This document shows positions 7,150 through 13,971 of a stretch of DNA of 18,949 nt, piece after piece (the stretch's first letter is position 1; every line of letters begins with the position of its first letter). Both the position numbers and the translations under genes were made by a program. The DNA is from Gudongella sp964575895. Its GTDB lineage: Bacteria; Bacillota; Clostridia; Tissierellales; Tissierellaceae. The stretch covers positions 1 through 18,949 of the forward strand of contig CAZNTE010000035.1 in NCBI GenBank assembly GCA_964575895.1. Direction: 5' to 3'. The notes below the pieces were generated by a model. It was not told where the DNA came from. It ran no database searches and worked only from the letters and a program-made list of their open reading frames with translations.

Positions 7150-7155
7150 TATAAT
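7150..7155 (+). promoter_or_regulatory. Candidate -10 box of the glpX-rho operon
   Basis: A perfect TATAAT lies 41 bases before the glpX ATG, just after the last stop codon of the broken gene. No good -35 box is present 16-18 bases upstream, and there is no TG extension. The glpX operon needs some promoter in this gap because a terminator lies upstream of it. Confidence 0.4.
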
Positions 7156-7195
7156 CATGTTAGAGGATAAATAGATATAAACCAAGGGGGAAATT

Positions 7196-8164
7196 ATGGA
7201 TAGAAATCTGGTAGTTAACCTAGCAAGAGTAACAGAAGCTGCAGCACTAGCAAGTGCCAAGTTATTAGGTAGGGGAGATAAGAATGCAGCTGATCAGTTA
7301 GCAGTTGATGCAATGAGGAGAATGTTTGACACTATTGATATTGATGGAATTGTAGTTATTGGAGAAGGTGAAATGGACGAAGCCCCAATGTTATACATCG
7401 GGGAACACATCGGGCAATCAAAATCTGATGACCTTAAAGTTGATATTGCAGTTGATCCACTGGATGGAACATTGGCAGTAGCAAATGGTAGATCAAATGC
7501 CATTGCAGTTGTCGCTGTTGCACCAAGAGGCCAACTATTACATGCACCAGATATGTATATGCAAAAGTTGGCATGTGGACCAAAAGCCAAGGGTAAGGTG
7601 GATATTAGAGCTTCTGTAAAAGAAAATATTGAAAATGTAGCAAAAGCTTTAAACAAGGATGTTTCAGATATAACTGTTGAAATCCTTGAAAGAGAGAGAC
7701 ATAGCCAACTGGTTCAAGAGATAAGAGATGCTGGTGCAAGAATTAAGTTTATTTCTGATGGAGATGTTCTTAGTGCTATATCTACTTGCTTTGAAGATAC
7801 AGGCGTAGACCTATTACTTGGTAGTGGTGGCGCACCGGAAGGTGTTTTAGCTGCGGCAGCAATGAAGTGTTTGGGGGGAGAATTCCAAGGAATCTTACTT
7901 CCTGAAGATGATGAGCAGCTGGAAAGATGTAGAAAAATGAATGTGGATGTAGACAAGGTATACTATCTAGATGATTTGGTTAAAGGAAATGAGGTAGCTT
8001 TTGCTGCCACTGGAGTTAGCTATGGGGAACTATTAGAGGGTGTAAAATATTTGGATAATAATAAAGCAACCACAGAAACCCTTGTATTAAGAGCTGAAAC
8101 GGGAACTGTTAGATTTATGAAAGCTGTACATCAATTGGATAAAAAACCTGAATACGCGAAATAG
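7196..8164 (+). CDS. glpX: Fructose-1,6-bisphosphatase, class II
   Basis: A gluconeogenic phosphatase of 322 residues that converts fructose 1,6-bisphosphate to fructose 6-phosphate. It belongs to the lithium-sensitive, metal-dependent phosphatase superfamily. The metal and catalytic motifs are GEGEMDEAPML (about 57-67) and DPLDGT (about 87-92). The N-terminal RNLVVNLARVTEAAALA is typical of GlpX. The ATG is preceded by AAGGGGG. The rho gene starts 15 bases after its stop, so the two are cotranscribed, as in many firmicutes. With a reversible PPi-phosphofructokinase nearby, GlpX offers the cell an irreversible route back to fructose 6-phosphate. Confidence 0.96.
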   Translation: MDRNLVVNLARVTEAAALASAKLLGRGDKNAADQLAVDAMRRMFDTIDIDGIVVIGEGEMDEAPMLYIGEHIGQSKSDDLKVDIAVDPLDGTLAVANGRSNAIAVVAVAPRGQLLHAPDMYMQKLACGPKAKGKVDIRASVKENIENVAKALNKDVSDITVEILERERHSQLVQEIRDAGARIKFISDGDVLSAISTCFEDTGVDLLLGSGGAPEGVLAAAAMKCLGGEFQGILLPEDDEQLERCRKMNVDVDKVYYLDDLVKGNEVAFAATGVSYGELLEGVKYLDNNKATTETLVLRAETGTVRFMKAVHQLDKKPEYAK

Positions 8165-8179
8165 GGATGAGGTGAGATA

Positions 8180-9517
8180 TTGAATCGTGAAATGTTAGAA
8201 GAGAAAAAATTATCTGAGCTTAAAGAAATCGCCAAAGCATATAGTATAAGTGGGGTTTCCAAGCTGAAGAAAGATGAGATTATAGGTTTGTTATTAAATG
8301 AGAATAAGGATGAGTCAGATAAACCAATCAACATAGTAGATGATGATATTGATATGGGAGATTTGTCAGACAAGGCTTCAGAAGAGATGGAGCAGCTGGA
8401 GGAAAAAGACATTGCTGAGGGTATTCTCGAGATACATCAAGATGGGTATGGATTTCTAAGAAGAAATAATTATATGTCAGGGGATGATGATATATATATA
8501 TCTCCTTCACAAATACGTAGATTTCACTTGGATACAGGGGATAAGATAACTGGAATTACAAGACCACCTAAAGCAGGAGAGAAATTTCAAGCGCTCTTAT
8601 ATGTTAAGGCTGTAAATGATTTACCTCCATCAACAGCCATAAATAGACCAAGTTTTGATTCCCTAACCCCAATCTATCCAAATCAAAGATTGGTTTTGGA
8701 AACTAAATCAAAAGAATATGCAACCAGGATGATAGACCTGGTGGCACCAATTGGAAAAGGTCAGAGAGGAATGATAGTTGCTCCTCCAAAAGCGGGAAAG
8801 ACAACATTATTGAAGATGATAGCCAATGGAATTGCAGTTAATCATCCAGAAGTTGAAATTATTATACTGCTAATAGATGAGAGGCCTGAAGAAGTTACAG
8901 ACATGAAGAGATCAGTCAAGGGAGATGTTGTTTATTCAACCTTTGATGAACTACCTAAAAACCATACCAAGGTTGCAGAAATTGTTCTCGAAAGAGCTAA
9001 GAGATTAGTAGAACATGGTAAAGATGTAGTAATTCTACTAGATAGTATCACTAGACTTGCCAGAGCATATAATTTGAGTATTCCAGCCACTGGTAGAACT
9101 TTATCTGGGGGTCTAGATCCTGGGGCGCTTCACAAGCCTAAGAGGTTTTTTGGAGCAGCAAGGAAACTAGAAGAAGGTGGAAGTTTAACCATACTTGCCA
9201 CAGCTCTAGTTGAAACAGGAAGCAGGATGGATGATGTAATATTTGAAGAATTTAAAGGGACAGGAAATATGGAAGTACATCTTGATAGAAAACTTTCTGA
9301 GAAGAGAATTTTCCCTGCAATAGATATTTATAAGTCAGGAACTAGAAGAGAGGAACTAATCATGACTCAGAAAGAATTAGAAACTGTATGGGCCCTGAGA
9401 AAAGCTTTGGGAAGCGCTAGTACACAGGATGTAACTGAAACCTTAATTAGTAAAATTGTTGAAACAAAATCAAATGAAGAATTAATAGATGAAGTTAGAA
9501 ATAAAATTTGGATATAG
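8180..9517 (+). CDS. rho: Transcription termination factor Rho
   Basis: A hexameric RNA helicase of 445 residues that ends transcription of untranslated RNA. The N-terminal helical Rho-N domain (about 1-42: LSELKEIAKAYSISGVSKLKKDEII) is followed by an acidic linker (about 43-77, rich in D and E). The cold-shock-like RNA-binding domain comes next (about 78-150, with DGYGFLRR and DDIYISPSQIRRF). The RecA-type motor has Walker A APPKAGKTT (201-209), LIDERPEEV (231-239), Walker B DVVILLDSITRLARAYN (282-298) and the Q-loop region with RTLSGGLDPGAL. The start is TTG, preceded by GAGGTGA; no ATG gives a better N-terminus. A promoter for rpmE begins immediately after its stop codon. Confidence 0.97.
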   Translation: MNREMLEEKKLSELKEIAKAYSISGVSKLKKDEIIGLLLNENKDESDKPINIVDDDIDMGDLSDKASEEMEQLEEKDIAEGILEIHQDGYGFLRRNNYMSGDDDIYISPSQIRRFHLDTGDKITGITRPPKAGEKFQALLYVKAVNDLPPSTAINRPSFDSLTPIYPNQRLVLETKSKEYATRMIDLVAPIGKGQRGMIVAPPKAGKTTLLKMIANGIAVNHPEVEIIILLIDERPEEVTDMKRSVKGDVVYSTFDELPKNHTKVAEIVLERAKRLVEHGKDVVILLDSITRLARAYNLSIPATGRTLSGGLDPGALHKPKRFFGAARKLEEGGSLTILATALVETGSRMDDVIFEEFKGTGNMEVHLDRKLSEKRIFPAIDIYKSGTRREELIMTQKELETVWALRKALGSASTQDVTETLISKIVETKSNEELIDEVRNKIWI

Positions 9518-9546
9518 TTGAAATTTTTAGAAGTCTATGCTATAAT
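9518..9546 (+). promoter_or_regulatory. Strong sigma-A promoter of rpmE
   Basis: TTGAAA, an exact 17-base spacer, then TATAAT with TGC in front (a full extended -10). It starts on the base after the rho stop codon and is the best promoter match in the window. Transcription would start near 9553. Confidence 0.85.
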
Positions 9547-9563
9547 TTAGTGGTTATATCGTA

Positions 9564-9586
9564 GAGTGACTAAATTTTAGATACTC
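9564..9586 (+). other. Inverted repeat in the rpmE leader
   Basis: GAGT and ACTC enclose CTAAA and TTTAG with a two-base mismatch on each side, forming a weak stem-loop in the roughly 55-base leader of rpmE, just before the ribosome-binding site. Ribosomal protein L31 leaders that bind their own product are known in firmicutes. Whether this is one cannot be told from pairing alone. Confidence 0.3.
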
Positions 9587-9608
9587 ACATTGAAGAGAGG
9601 TGAATGCA

Positions 9609-9809
9609 ATGAAAGCAAATATACATCCAGAATACAAACAAGTTACAGTTACATGTGCTTGTGGAAACACTTTTACAACTGGCTCAACCAAAGATGAGCT
9701 AAGGGTTGAAATTTGTTCTGAGTGCCATCCATTCTTTACTGGGAAGCAAAAGTTTATGGAACGTGGTGGACGTGTTGAGAAATTCAAGAAGAAATATTCA
9801 ATGGACTAA
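9609..9809 (+). CDS. rpmE: 50S ribosomal protein L31, zinc-binding type
   Basis: A small protein of the large ribosomal subunit, 66 residues from this start. It begins MKANIHPEYKQVTVTC, the usual L31 N-terminus, so the ATG at 9609 is chosen rather than the in-frame GTG nine bases upstream, which lies inside the AGAGGTGA ribosome-binding site. Cysteines at 16, 18, 36 and 39 (CAC and CSEC) form the zinc site of the C+ form, and HPFFTGKQKF is the family signature. In bacteria that also have a zinc-free copy, the C+ form is exchanged under zinc shortage; no second copy is seen here. The gene stands alone between a strong promoter and a terminator. Confidence 0.97.
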   Translation: MKANIHPEYKQVTVTCACGNTFTTGSTKDELRVEICSECHPFFTGKQKFMERGGRVEKFKKKYSMD

Positions 9810-9823
9810 TTTCTTCAACAACT

Positions 9824-9858
9824 AGGTTAGATGCAAGAGCAGCTAACCTTATTTTTTT
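9824..9858 (+). terminator. Rho-independent terminator after rpmE
   Basis: A 7-bp stem AGGTTAG / CTAACCT with further GC pairs inside the loop region is followed by TATTTTTTT. The next gene starts 15 bases further on without room for a promoter, so some reading through the terminator is likely. Confidence 0.85.
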
Positions 9859-9872
9859 GAGGAAGTGAGTGG

Positions 9873-10820
9873 ATGAAAAATATGAAATTAAAAAGAACTT
9901 CCATCGGAGGTCAGGCATTAATTGAGGGCGTCATGATGAAAGGTCCAGATAAAACTGCTATTGCGGTAAGAAAGCCAGATAATGATATTGAGCTTAAAGT
10001 AGAGAATAATAAGTCTTTATCCATGAAGCACAAGATATTCTCCCTACCCTTTGTAAGAGGAATGATTGGCTTGATAGATGCATTGTTAATTGGCACTAAG
10101 GCATTATTATATTCTGCAGAATTCTTTGAAGATGAAATTCCAAAAGATAAAAATGGCAATCCAAAAAAGACAATTACACAGAAAATATTCAAAGATAAAG
10201 CTCAAGATGTGGAAATGGTTTTAGCTGTGATCATATCCTTGACCTTAACCATTGGAATATTCATGGTATTGCCAAGTTTCTTAACTAACTTGCTTAAGGA
10301 TAGGATTGATTCCATATTTGGTTTAAATCTTATGGAGGGTGTTCTTAGAATAAGTATTTTCTTAATATATATAGTTTGGATTGCAAAATTAGATGACGTT
10401 AAAAGAGTCTTTCAGTACCATGGAGCTGAGCACAAGAGCATACATTGCTATGAAAACGGAATGGATTTAACTGTGGAAAATGTTAAAAAATTTCCCGTGC
10501 TTCATCCCAGATGTGGGACTAGTTTTTTATTTATGGTAATGATAGTTAGTATATTGGTTTTATCTGTCTTTGGATGGCCAAATCCCATAGTAAGGGTACT
10601 TACTAGAATTAGCATGTTTCCAATAATAGCTGGAATAACCTATGAGATAAACAGAATTATTGGAAGAAGTGATAATAAAATTAGTTATGCTTTAAGTTAT
10701 CCAGGATTAATGATACAAAAGTATGCCACTGTTAAAGAACCAGATGACTCACAAATACTAGTTGCAATTGAGTCTCTAAAAGCAGTAATACCAGACAATA
10801 AGGAGGCAGACTTGTGGTAA
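9873..10820 (+). CDS. DUF1385 membrane protein (YqhQ-like), function unknown
   Basis: A 315-residue membrane protein of the DUF1385 family. The N-terminal SIGGQALIEGVMMKGP and the central YHGAEHKSIHCYE and HPRCGTSFLF segments are the family's hallmarks; the His, Glu and Cys residues there could bind a metal, but this is not shown. About four hydrophobic segments follow residue 110 (roughly 113-138, 150-170, 210-232 and 245-262). The ATG at 9873 has a GAGGAAGTGAG upstream; an ATG four codons later is also possible. The gene lies directly before prmC and overlaps it by 7 bases, a neighbourhood that is common in Clostridia. The biochemical function is unknown. Confidence 0.88.
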   Translation: MKNMKLKRTSIGGQALIEGVMMKGPDKTAIAVRKPDNDIELKVENNKSLSMKHKIFSLPFVRGMIGLIDALLIGTKALLYSAEFFEDEIPKDKNGNPKKTITQKIFKDKAQDVEMVLAVIISLTLTIGIFMVLPSFLTNLLKDRIDSIFGLNLMEGVLRISIFLIYIVWIAKLDDVKRVFQYHGAEHKSIHCYENGMDLTVENVKKFPVLHPRCGTSFLFMVMIVSILVLSVFGWPNPIVRVLTRISMFPIIAGITYEINRIIGRSDNKISYALSYPGLMIQKYATVKEPDDSQILVAIESLKAVIPDNKEADLW

Positions 10821-11680
10821 TAAAAGACCTCCTAATGGAAGGAATAAAGATATTAGAGGTTAACCCTAATATTAATAGCCAGTTGGAAGTTAGACTTATT
10901 CTTTCTCATTTGATGGAAGTGGATAAGTCTTATCTGTATGCTTATATAGAAAAAACCGTAGAAGAAAGTATTAAAGATGAGTTCTTAAAACTAGTTAATA
11001 AAAGAAGTCTTGGATATCCTCTTCAATACTTAATTGGAGTCCAGGAATTTATGGGTTTGGAGTTTAGGGTTTCACAAGGAGTATTAATTCCAAGGGGCGA
11101 CACTGAAGTGTTAGTGGAATACTTAATTGATTATATAAAAGAAAAATATGGTGATAATGAATTTTCAATACTGGATATTGGTGTTGGAAGTGGAATAATA
11201 TCACTAGCTATTGGAAAATACTTTCCTAGGGGAAAGGTTTTTGGGGTAGATATAAATAAGAAAGCAATTAATCTTGCTAATGAAAATATGCAAAAGTTTG
11301 GGTTGACCAATGTTATATATAAGTATGGAAATCTATTTTCTCCTTTTGAGGCAGGGAAGGATACTTTTGATATAATTGTTTCAAATCCGCCCTATATACC
11401 AACTTCAGATAAGAATAATTTACAGATAGAAGTAAAGGATTTTGAACCAGAAAATGCACTATTTGGAGGCCTTGATGGTTTGGATTTTTACAGATTAATA
11501 TCAAGGGAAGCATTAAATTTTCTTAAGGAAGATTCCTTGCTTGCCTATGAAGTAGGTCATAATCAGGGTGAAGATGTTAAAAGTATTATGGAGGAATTAG
11601 GATATTCAAAGATTAAAGTTATCAAGGATTTAGAAGAACGAGACAGAGTTGTGGTAGGAAGCTTAAAAAGGAGAGAATAA
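10814..11680 (+). CDS. prmC: Peptide chain release factor N5-glutamine methyltransferase
   Basis: A 288-residue S-adenosylmethionine-dependent enzyme that methylates the glutamine of the GGQ motif in release factors 1 and 2, raising their activity. The N-terminal helical domain (about 1-85) binds the factor. The methyltransferase fold has motif I DIGVGSG (121-127), the acidic ribose-binding residue in VFGVDIN, and the catalytic NPPY (191-194), which is the signature of amide-nitrogen methylases. The start is GTG with AGGAGG 7 bases upstream, inside the end of the DUF1385 gene. Its target prfA lies downstream, but here the two are separated by two chromate-transporter genes. Its TAA shares an A with the ATG of the next gene. 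Confidence 0.95.
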   Translation: MVIKDLLMEGIKILEVNPNINSQLEVRLILSHLMEVDKSYLYAYIEKTVEESIKDEFLKLVNKRSLGYPLQYLIGVQEFMGLEFRVSQGVLIPRGDTEVLVEYLIDYIKEKYGDNEFSILDIGVGSGIISLAIGKYFPRGKVFGVDINKKAINLANENMQKFGLTNVIYKYGNLFSPFEAGKDTFDIIVSNPPYIPTSDKNNLQIEVKDFEPENALFGGLDGLDFYRLISREALNFLKEDSLLAYEVGHNQGEDVKSIMEELGYSKIKVIKDLEERDRVVVGSLKRRE

Positions 11681-12201
11681 TGAGTGCTCTTTTACAGTTA
11701 TTTATTTCATTTTTTAAAATAGGAGCTTTTAGTTTTGGTGGAGGATATGCAATGCTTCCTCTTATTGAAAAAGAAGTTATTATTACACACAAGTGGATAA
11801 CTTCAGCTGAGTATATAGATATTTTGGCTATTGCTGAAATGACACCAGGACCCATAGCAATAAACTCTGCTACTTTTTTAGGTTATAGAGTGTATGGAGT
11901 TTTAGGATCGGTTGTAGCCACATTAGGGGTAGTCCTACCTTCATTTATTGTAATGAGTATAATTTTTATATCCATGTATAGATTTAAAAATTCCCCGTAT
12001 GTAGATTGGGTGTTTAAGGGAATTAGACCTGTTGTTATTGGACTTATAGCAGCAGCAGCAGTAAGTGTGGGCAGAACTTCTTTAGTAGATATAAAGGGGA
12101 TAATAATTGCAATTGCTTTATTTTACTCGGTGACATTCAAGAAACTTAACCCAATACTTGCTATTATTATTGCAGGAATAATTGGAGTTATTCTATATTA
12201 G
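11680..12201 (+). CDS. Chromate transporter, short-chain (first subunit of a split pair)
   Basis: A 173-residue ChrA-family (CHR) membrane protein with a single CHR domain, half the length of the classical two-domain ChrA. The N-terminal FFKIGAFSFGGGYAMLPLIEKEV and EMTPGPIAINSATFLGYRVYG are the family motifs. Several hydrophobic segments follow, the last running to the C-terminus. The ATG overlaps the prmC stop by one base (TAATG), after AAGGAGAG. It precedes a second, related single-domain gene by 13 bases. Such pairs are thought to act together as one antiporter. The natural substrate in an anaerobe may not be chromate; sulfate-like oxyanions or other ions are possible. Confidence 0.9.
   Translation: MSALLQLFISFFKIGAFSFGGGYAMLPLIEKEVIITHKWITSAEYIDILAIAEMTPGPIAINSATFLGYRVYGVLGSVVATLGVVLPSFIVMSIIFISMYRFKNSPYVDWVFKGIRPVVIGLIAAAAVSVGRTSLVDIKGIIIAIALFYSVTFKKLNPILAIIIAGIIGVILY
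11710..11759 (+). repeat. Direct repeat in the first chromate-transporter gene (copy 1)
   Basis: Fifty bases that match 12239-12288 at 49 positions; the single difference (G at 11732, C in the other copy) changes Ser to Thr. The repeat lies in the same codon frame in both genes and encodes the FFKIGAF(S/T)FGGGYAMLP motif. Confidence 0.95.
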
Positions 12202-12214
12202 AGGAGGTGAGGGT

Positions 12215-12763
12215 ATGTTATTAGATTTGTTTAAGACGTTTTTTAAAATAGGAGCTTTTACTTTTGGTGGAGGATATGCAATGCTTCCAATAATACAAAG
12301 AGAATTAGTTGAAAGAAAAAAAATGATTTCTGATATGGAGTTCATGAATGCCATTGCCCTTGCACAAGCATCTCCTGGTCCTGTTGCAGTAAATACCAGT
12401 ATATACGTTGGTTATAGGATATGTGGATTAAAAGGAGCATTGTCATGTCTAATTGGTGCTATATTACCATCATTTCTAATAATATTGTTTATTGCCATGT
12501 ACTTCTTCCAATTTAGGAGTAATCCAATAGTTGAGAAGATATTTATGGGTATAAGACCTGCAGTTGTTGCTTTAATACTTTCAGCTGTTTATACAATGTG
12601 GAAAAAATCAAGAAAAACTTATATAAAATTATTTGCTTCAATAGTTACGATGTTAATGATAGTATTCTTAAATGTAAGCCCAGTTATAATTGTCATTGCT
12701 GGTGCCCTGATTTCTGTAATATACCATAGAGTATTGTATGAAGACATGGAGAATGAACATTAG
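12215..12763 (+). CDS. Chromate transporter, short-chain (second subunit of a split pair)
   Basis: A 182-residue single-domain CHR protein with the same motifs as its neighbour: FFKIGAFTFGGGYAMLPIIQREL, ASPGPVAVNTSIYVGYRICG and MGIRPAVVALI. By eye about 40% of residues are shared with the first subunit. The frame is open back to 12182, but the ATG at 12215 is the right start because GAGGAGGTGAG lies just before it and the N-terminus then matches that of the first subunit. The C-terminus is longer and charged (HRVLYEDMENEH), so the two subunits are not equal. No further gene follows before the prfA promoter, so the pair ends the prmC transcript. Confidence 0.9.
   Translation: MLLDLFKTFFKIGAFTFGGGYAMLPIIQRELVERKKMISDMEFMNAIALAQASPGPVAVNTSIYVGYRICGLKGALSCLIGAILPSFLIILFIAMYFFQFRSNPIVEKIFMGIRPAVVALILSAVYTMWKKSRKTYIKLFASIVTMLMIVFLNVSPVIIVIAGALISVIYHRVLYEDMENEH
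12239..12288 (+). repeat. Direct repeat in the second chromate-transporter gene (copy 2)
   Basis: The partner of 11710-11759, identical at 49 of 50 positions. The bases on either side of the repeat differ between the two genes, so the match ends sharply. Confidence 0.95.
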
Positions 12764-12772
12764 CTACCTAGC

Positions 12773-12801
12773 TTGTAAATTTGAATAGATGATAATATAA
12801 T
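12773..12801 (+). promoter_or_regulatory. Sigma-A-type promoter of prfA
   Basis: TTGTAA, an exact 17-base spacer and a perfect TATAAT. It lies just after the second chromate-transporter gene and about 56 bases before the prfA start. Transcription would start near 12808. Confidence 0.7.
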
Positions 12802-12857
12802 AGTAGTATGTATGATTGTGTAATAAATTATATTTAATATAAAGTGAGGTAGAAATT

Positions 12858-13931
12858 GTGTTAGAAAAATTAGCTTTTTTAGAATCAAAATATAAAGAAT
12901 TAACAGAGAAGTCCATGGATCCTGATCTTATAAATAGGGATAGAGAAGAATGGCAAAGAATTATGAAGGAACAATCAGATATTGAACCTATAGTTACAAA
13001 GTATAGAGAGTACACTAAGTCTAGAGAAGAGTTAGATGATGCTAAGGCTATGCTTTATGACAAGTCTTTAGATGAAGAAATGAGAGAATTGGTTAAGGAA
13101 GAGGTTAAAGACCTTGAGGAATCAATTCTAAACATAGAGGAAGAAATCAAAGTATTACTTTTACCAAAAGATCCAAATGATCATAAGAATGTAATTGTAG
13201 AGATTAGAGGTGGAGCTGGTGGAGATGAGGCAGCTCTGTTTGCGGGTGTTCTTTTTAGAATGTATATAAGATATGCTGAGAGGAATAATTGGAAGGTAGA
13301 TATTATGAATACCAATGAAATTGGAATTGGTGGATACAAAGAAGTAATATTTATGATTAAGGGTAAAGGTGCTTACTCAAGATTAAAATATGAATCAGGT
13401 GTTCATAGGGTACAAAGAGTACCAGAAACTGAATCCAGTGGAAGGATTCACACATCTACTGTAACGGTTGCAGTTTTACCAGAGGCTGAAGATATTGATA
13501 TTGATTTAAATCAGGGAGATTTAAGAATCGATGTATTCCGCTCATCTGGGAATGGTGGTCAATCAGTTAATACAACAGACTCAGCAGTAAGAATTACTCA
13601 TATTCCATCGGGAATTGTAGTATCATGTCAGGATGAAAAAAGTCAGCTTAAAAACAAGGATAAGGCTTTGAAGATTCTTAAGTCAAAATTATTTGAAATT
13701 AAGCAGATGGAACAAGATGCTGAGATGGCTCAAATGAAAAAAGGTCAGGTTGGTACTGGAGATCGATCTGAAAGAATTAGAACATATAACTTCCCACAGG
13801 GTCGTATTACTGATCACAGAATTAACCTTACTCTATATAAGATGAATAACTTCGTCGATGGAGATTTGGATGAGATGATAGATGCTTTGACCACATCGGA
13901 TCAAGCGGAAAAAATGCAGCAAATCAGCTAA
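12858..13931 (+). CDS. prfA: Peptide chain release factor 1
   Basis: A 357-residue class I release factor that reads UAG and UAA. The GGQ motif (233-235, in SSGNGGQSVNTTDSAVR) triggers peptide release. The codon-reading loop has the P-x-T form (PET, about 189-191, in RVQRVPETESSGRIHTS), which marks release factor 1; release factor 2 has SPF. A charged helical N-terminal domain occupies about 1-105. The start is GTG, preceded by GTGAGGT. PrmC, encoded upstream, modifies the Gln of GGQ. It has its own promoter and a terminator whose stem starts inside its stop codon. Confidence 0.97.
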   Translation: MLEKLAFLESKYKELTEKSMDPDLINRDREEWQRIMKEQSDIEPIVTKYREYTKSREELDDAKAMLYDKSLDEEMRELVKEEVKDLEESILNIEEEIKVLLLPKDPNDHKNVIVEIRGGAGGDEAALFAGVLFRMYIRYAERNNWKVDIMNTNEIGIGGYKEVIFMIKGKGAYSRLKYESGVHRVQRVPETESSGRIHTSTVTVAVLPEAEDIDIDLNQGDLRIDVFRSSGNGGQSVNTTDSAVRITHIPSGIVVSCQDEKSQLKNKDKALKILKSKLFEIKQMEQDAEMAQMKKGQVGTGDRSERIRTYNFPQGRITDHRINLTLYKMNNFVDGDLDEMIDALTTSDQAEKMQQIS

Positions 13932-13953
13932 GAGGTGAAACCCTCTTTTTTTT
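13930..13953 (+). terminator. Rho-independent terminator after prfA
   Basis: A stem AAGAGG / CCTCTT with a 6-base loop is followed by a run of T. The first two bases of the stem belong to the prfA stop codon. Only 18 bases separate its end from the ywlC start, leaving no room for a promoter. Confidence 0.85.
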
Positions 13954-13971
13954 AAGAATTGGGGTGATATA

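Noticed and set aside
7294..7956. Long open frames opposite glpX (and similar ones opposite rho, ywlC and tagO)
   Set aside because: They are mirror images of strongly conserved genes, have no ribosome-binding site and resemble no family.
12182..12214. Upstream TTG as the start of the second chromate-transporter gene
   Set aside because: It overlaps the end of the first gene and includes the strong GAGGAGGTGAG ribosome-binding site of the ATG at 12215.
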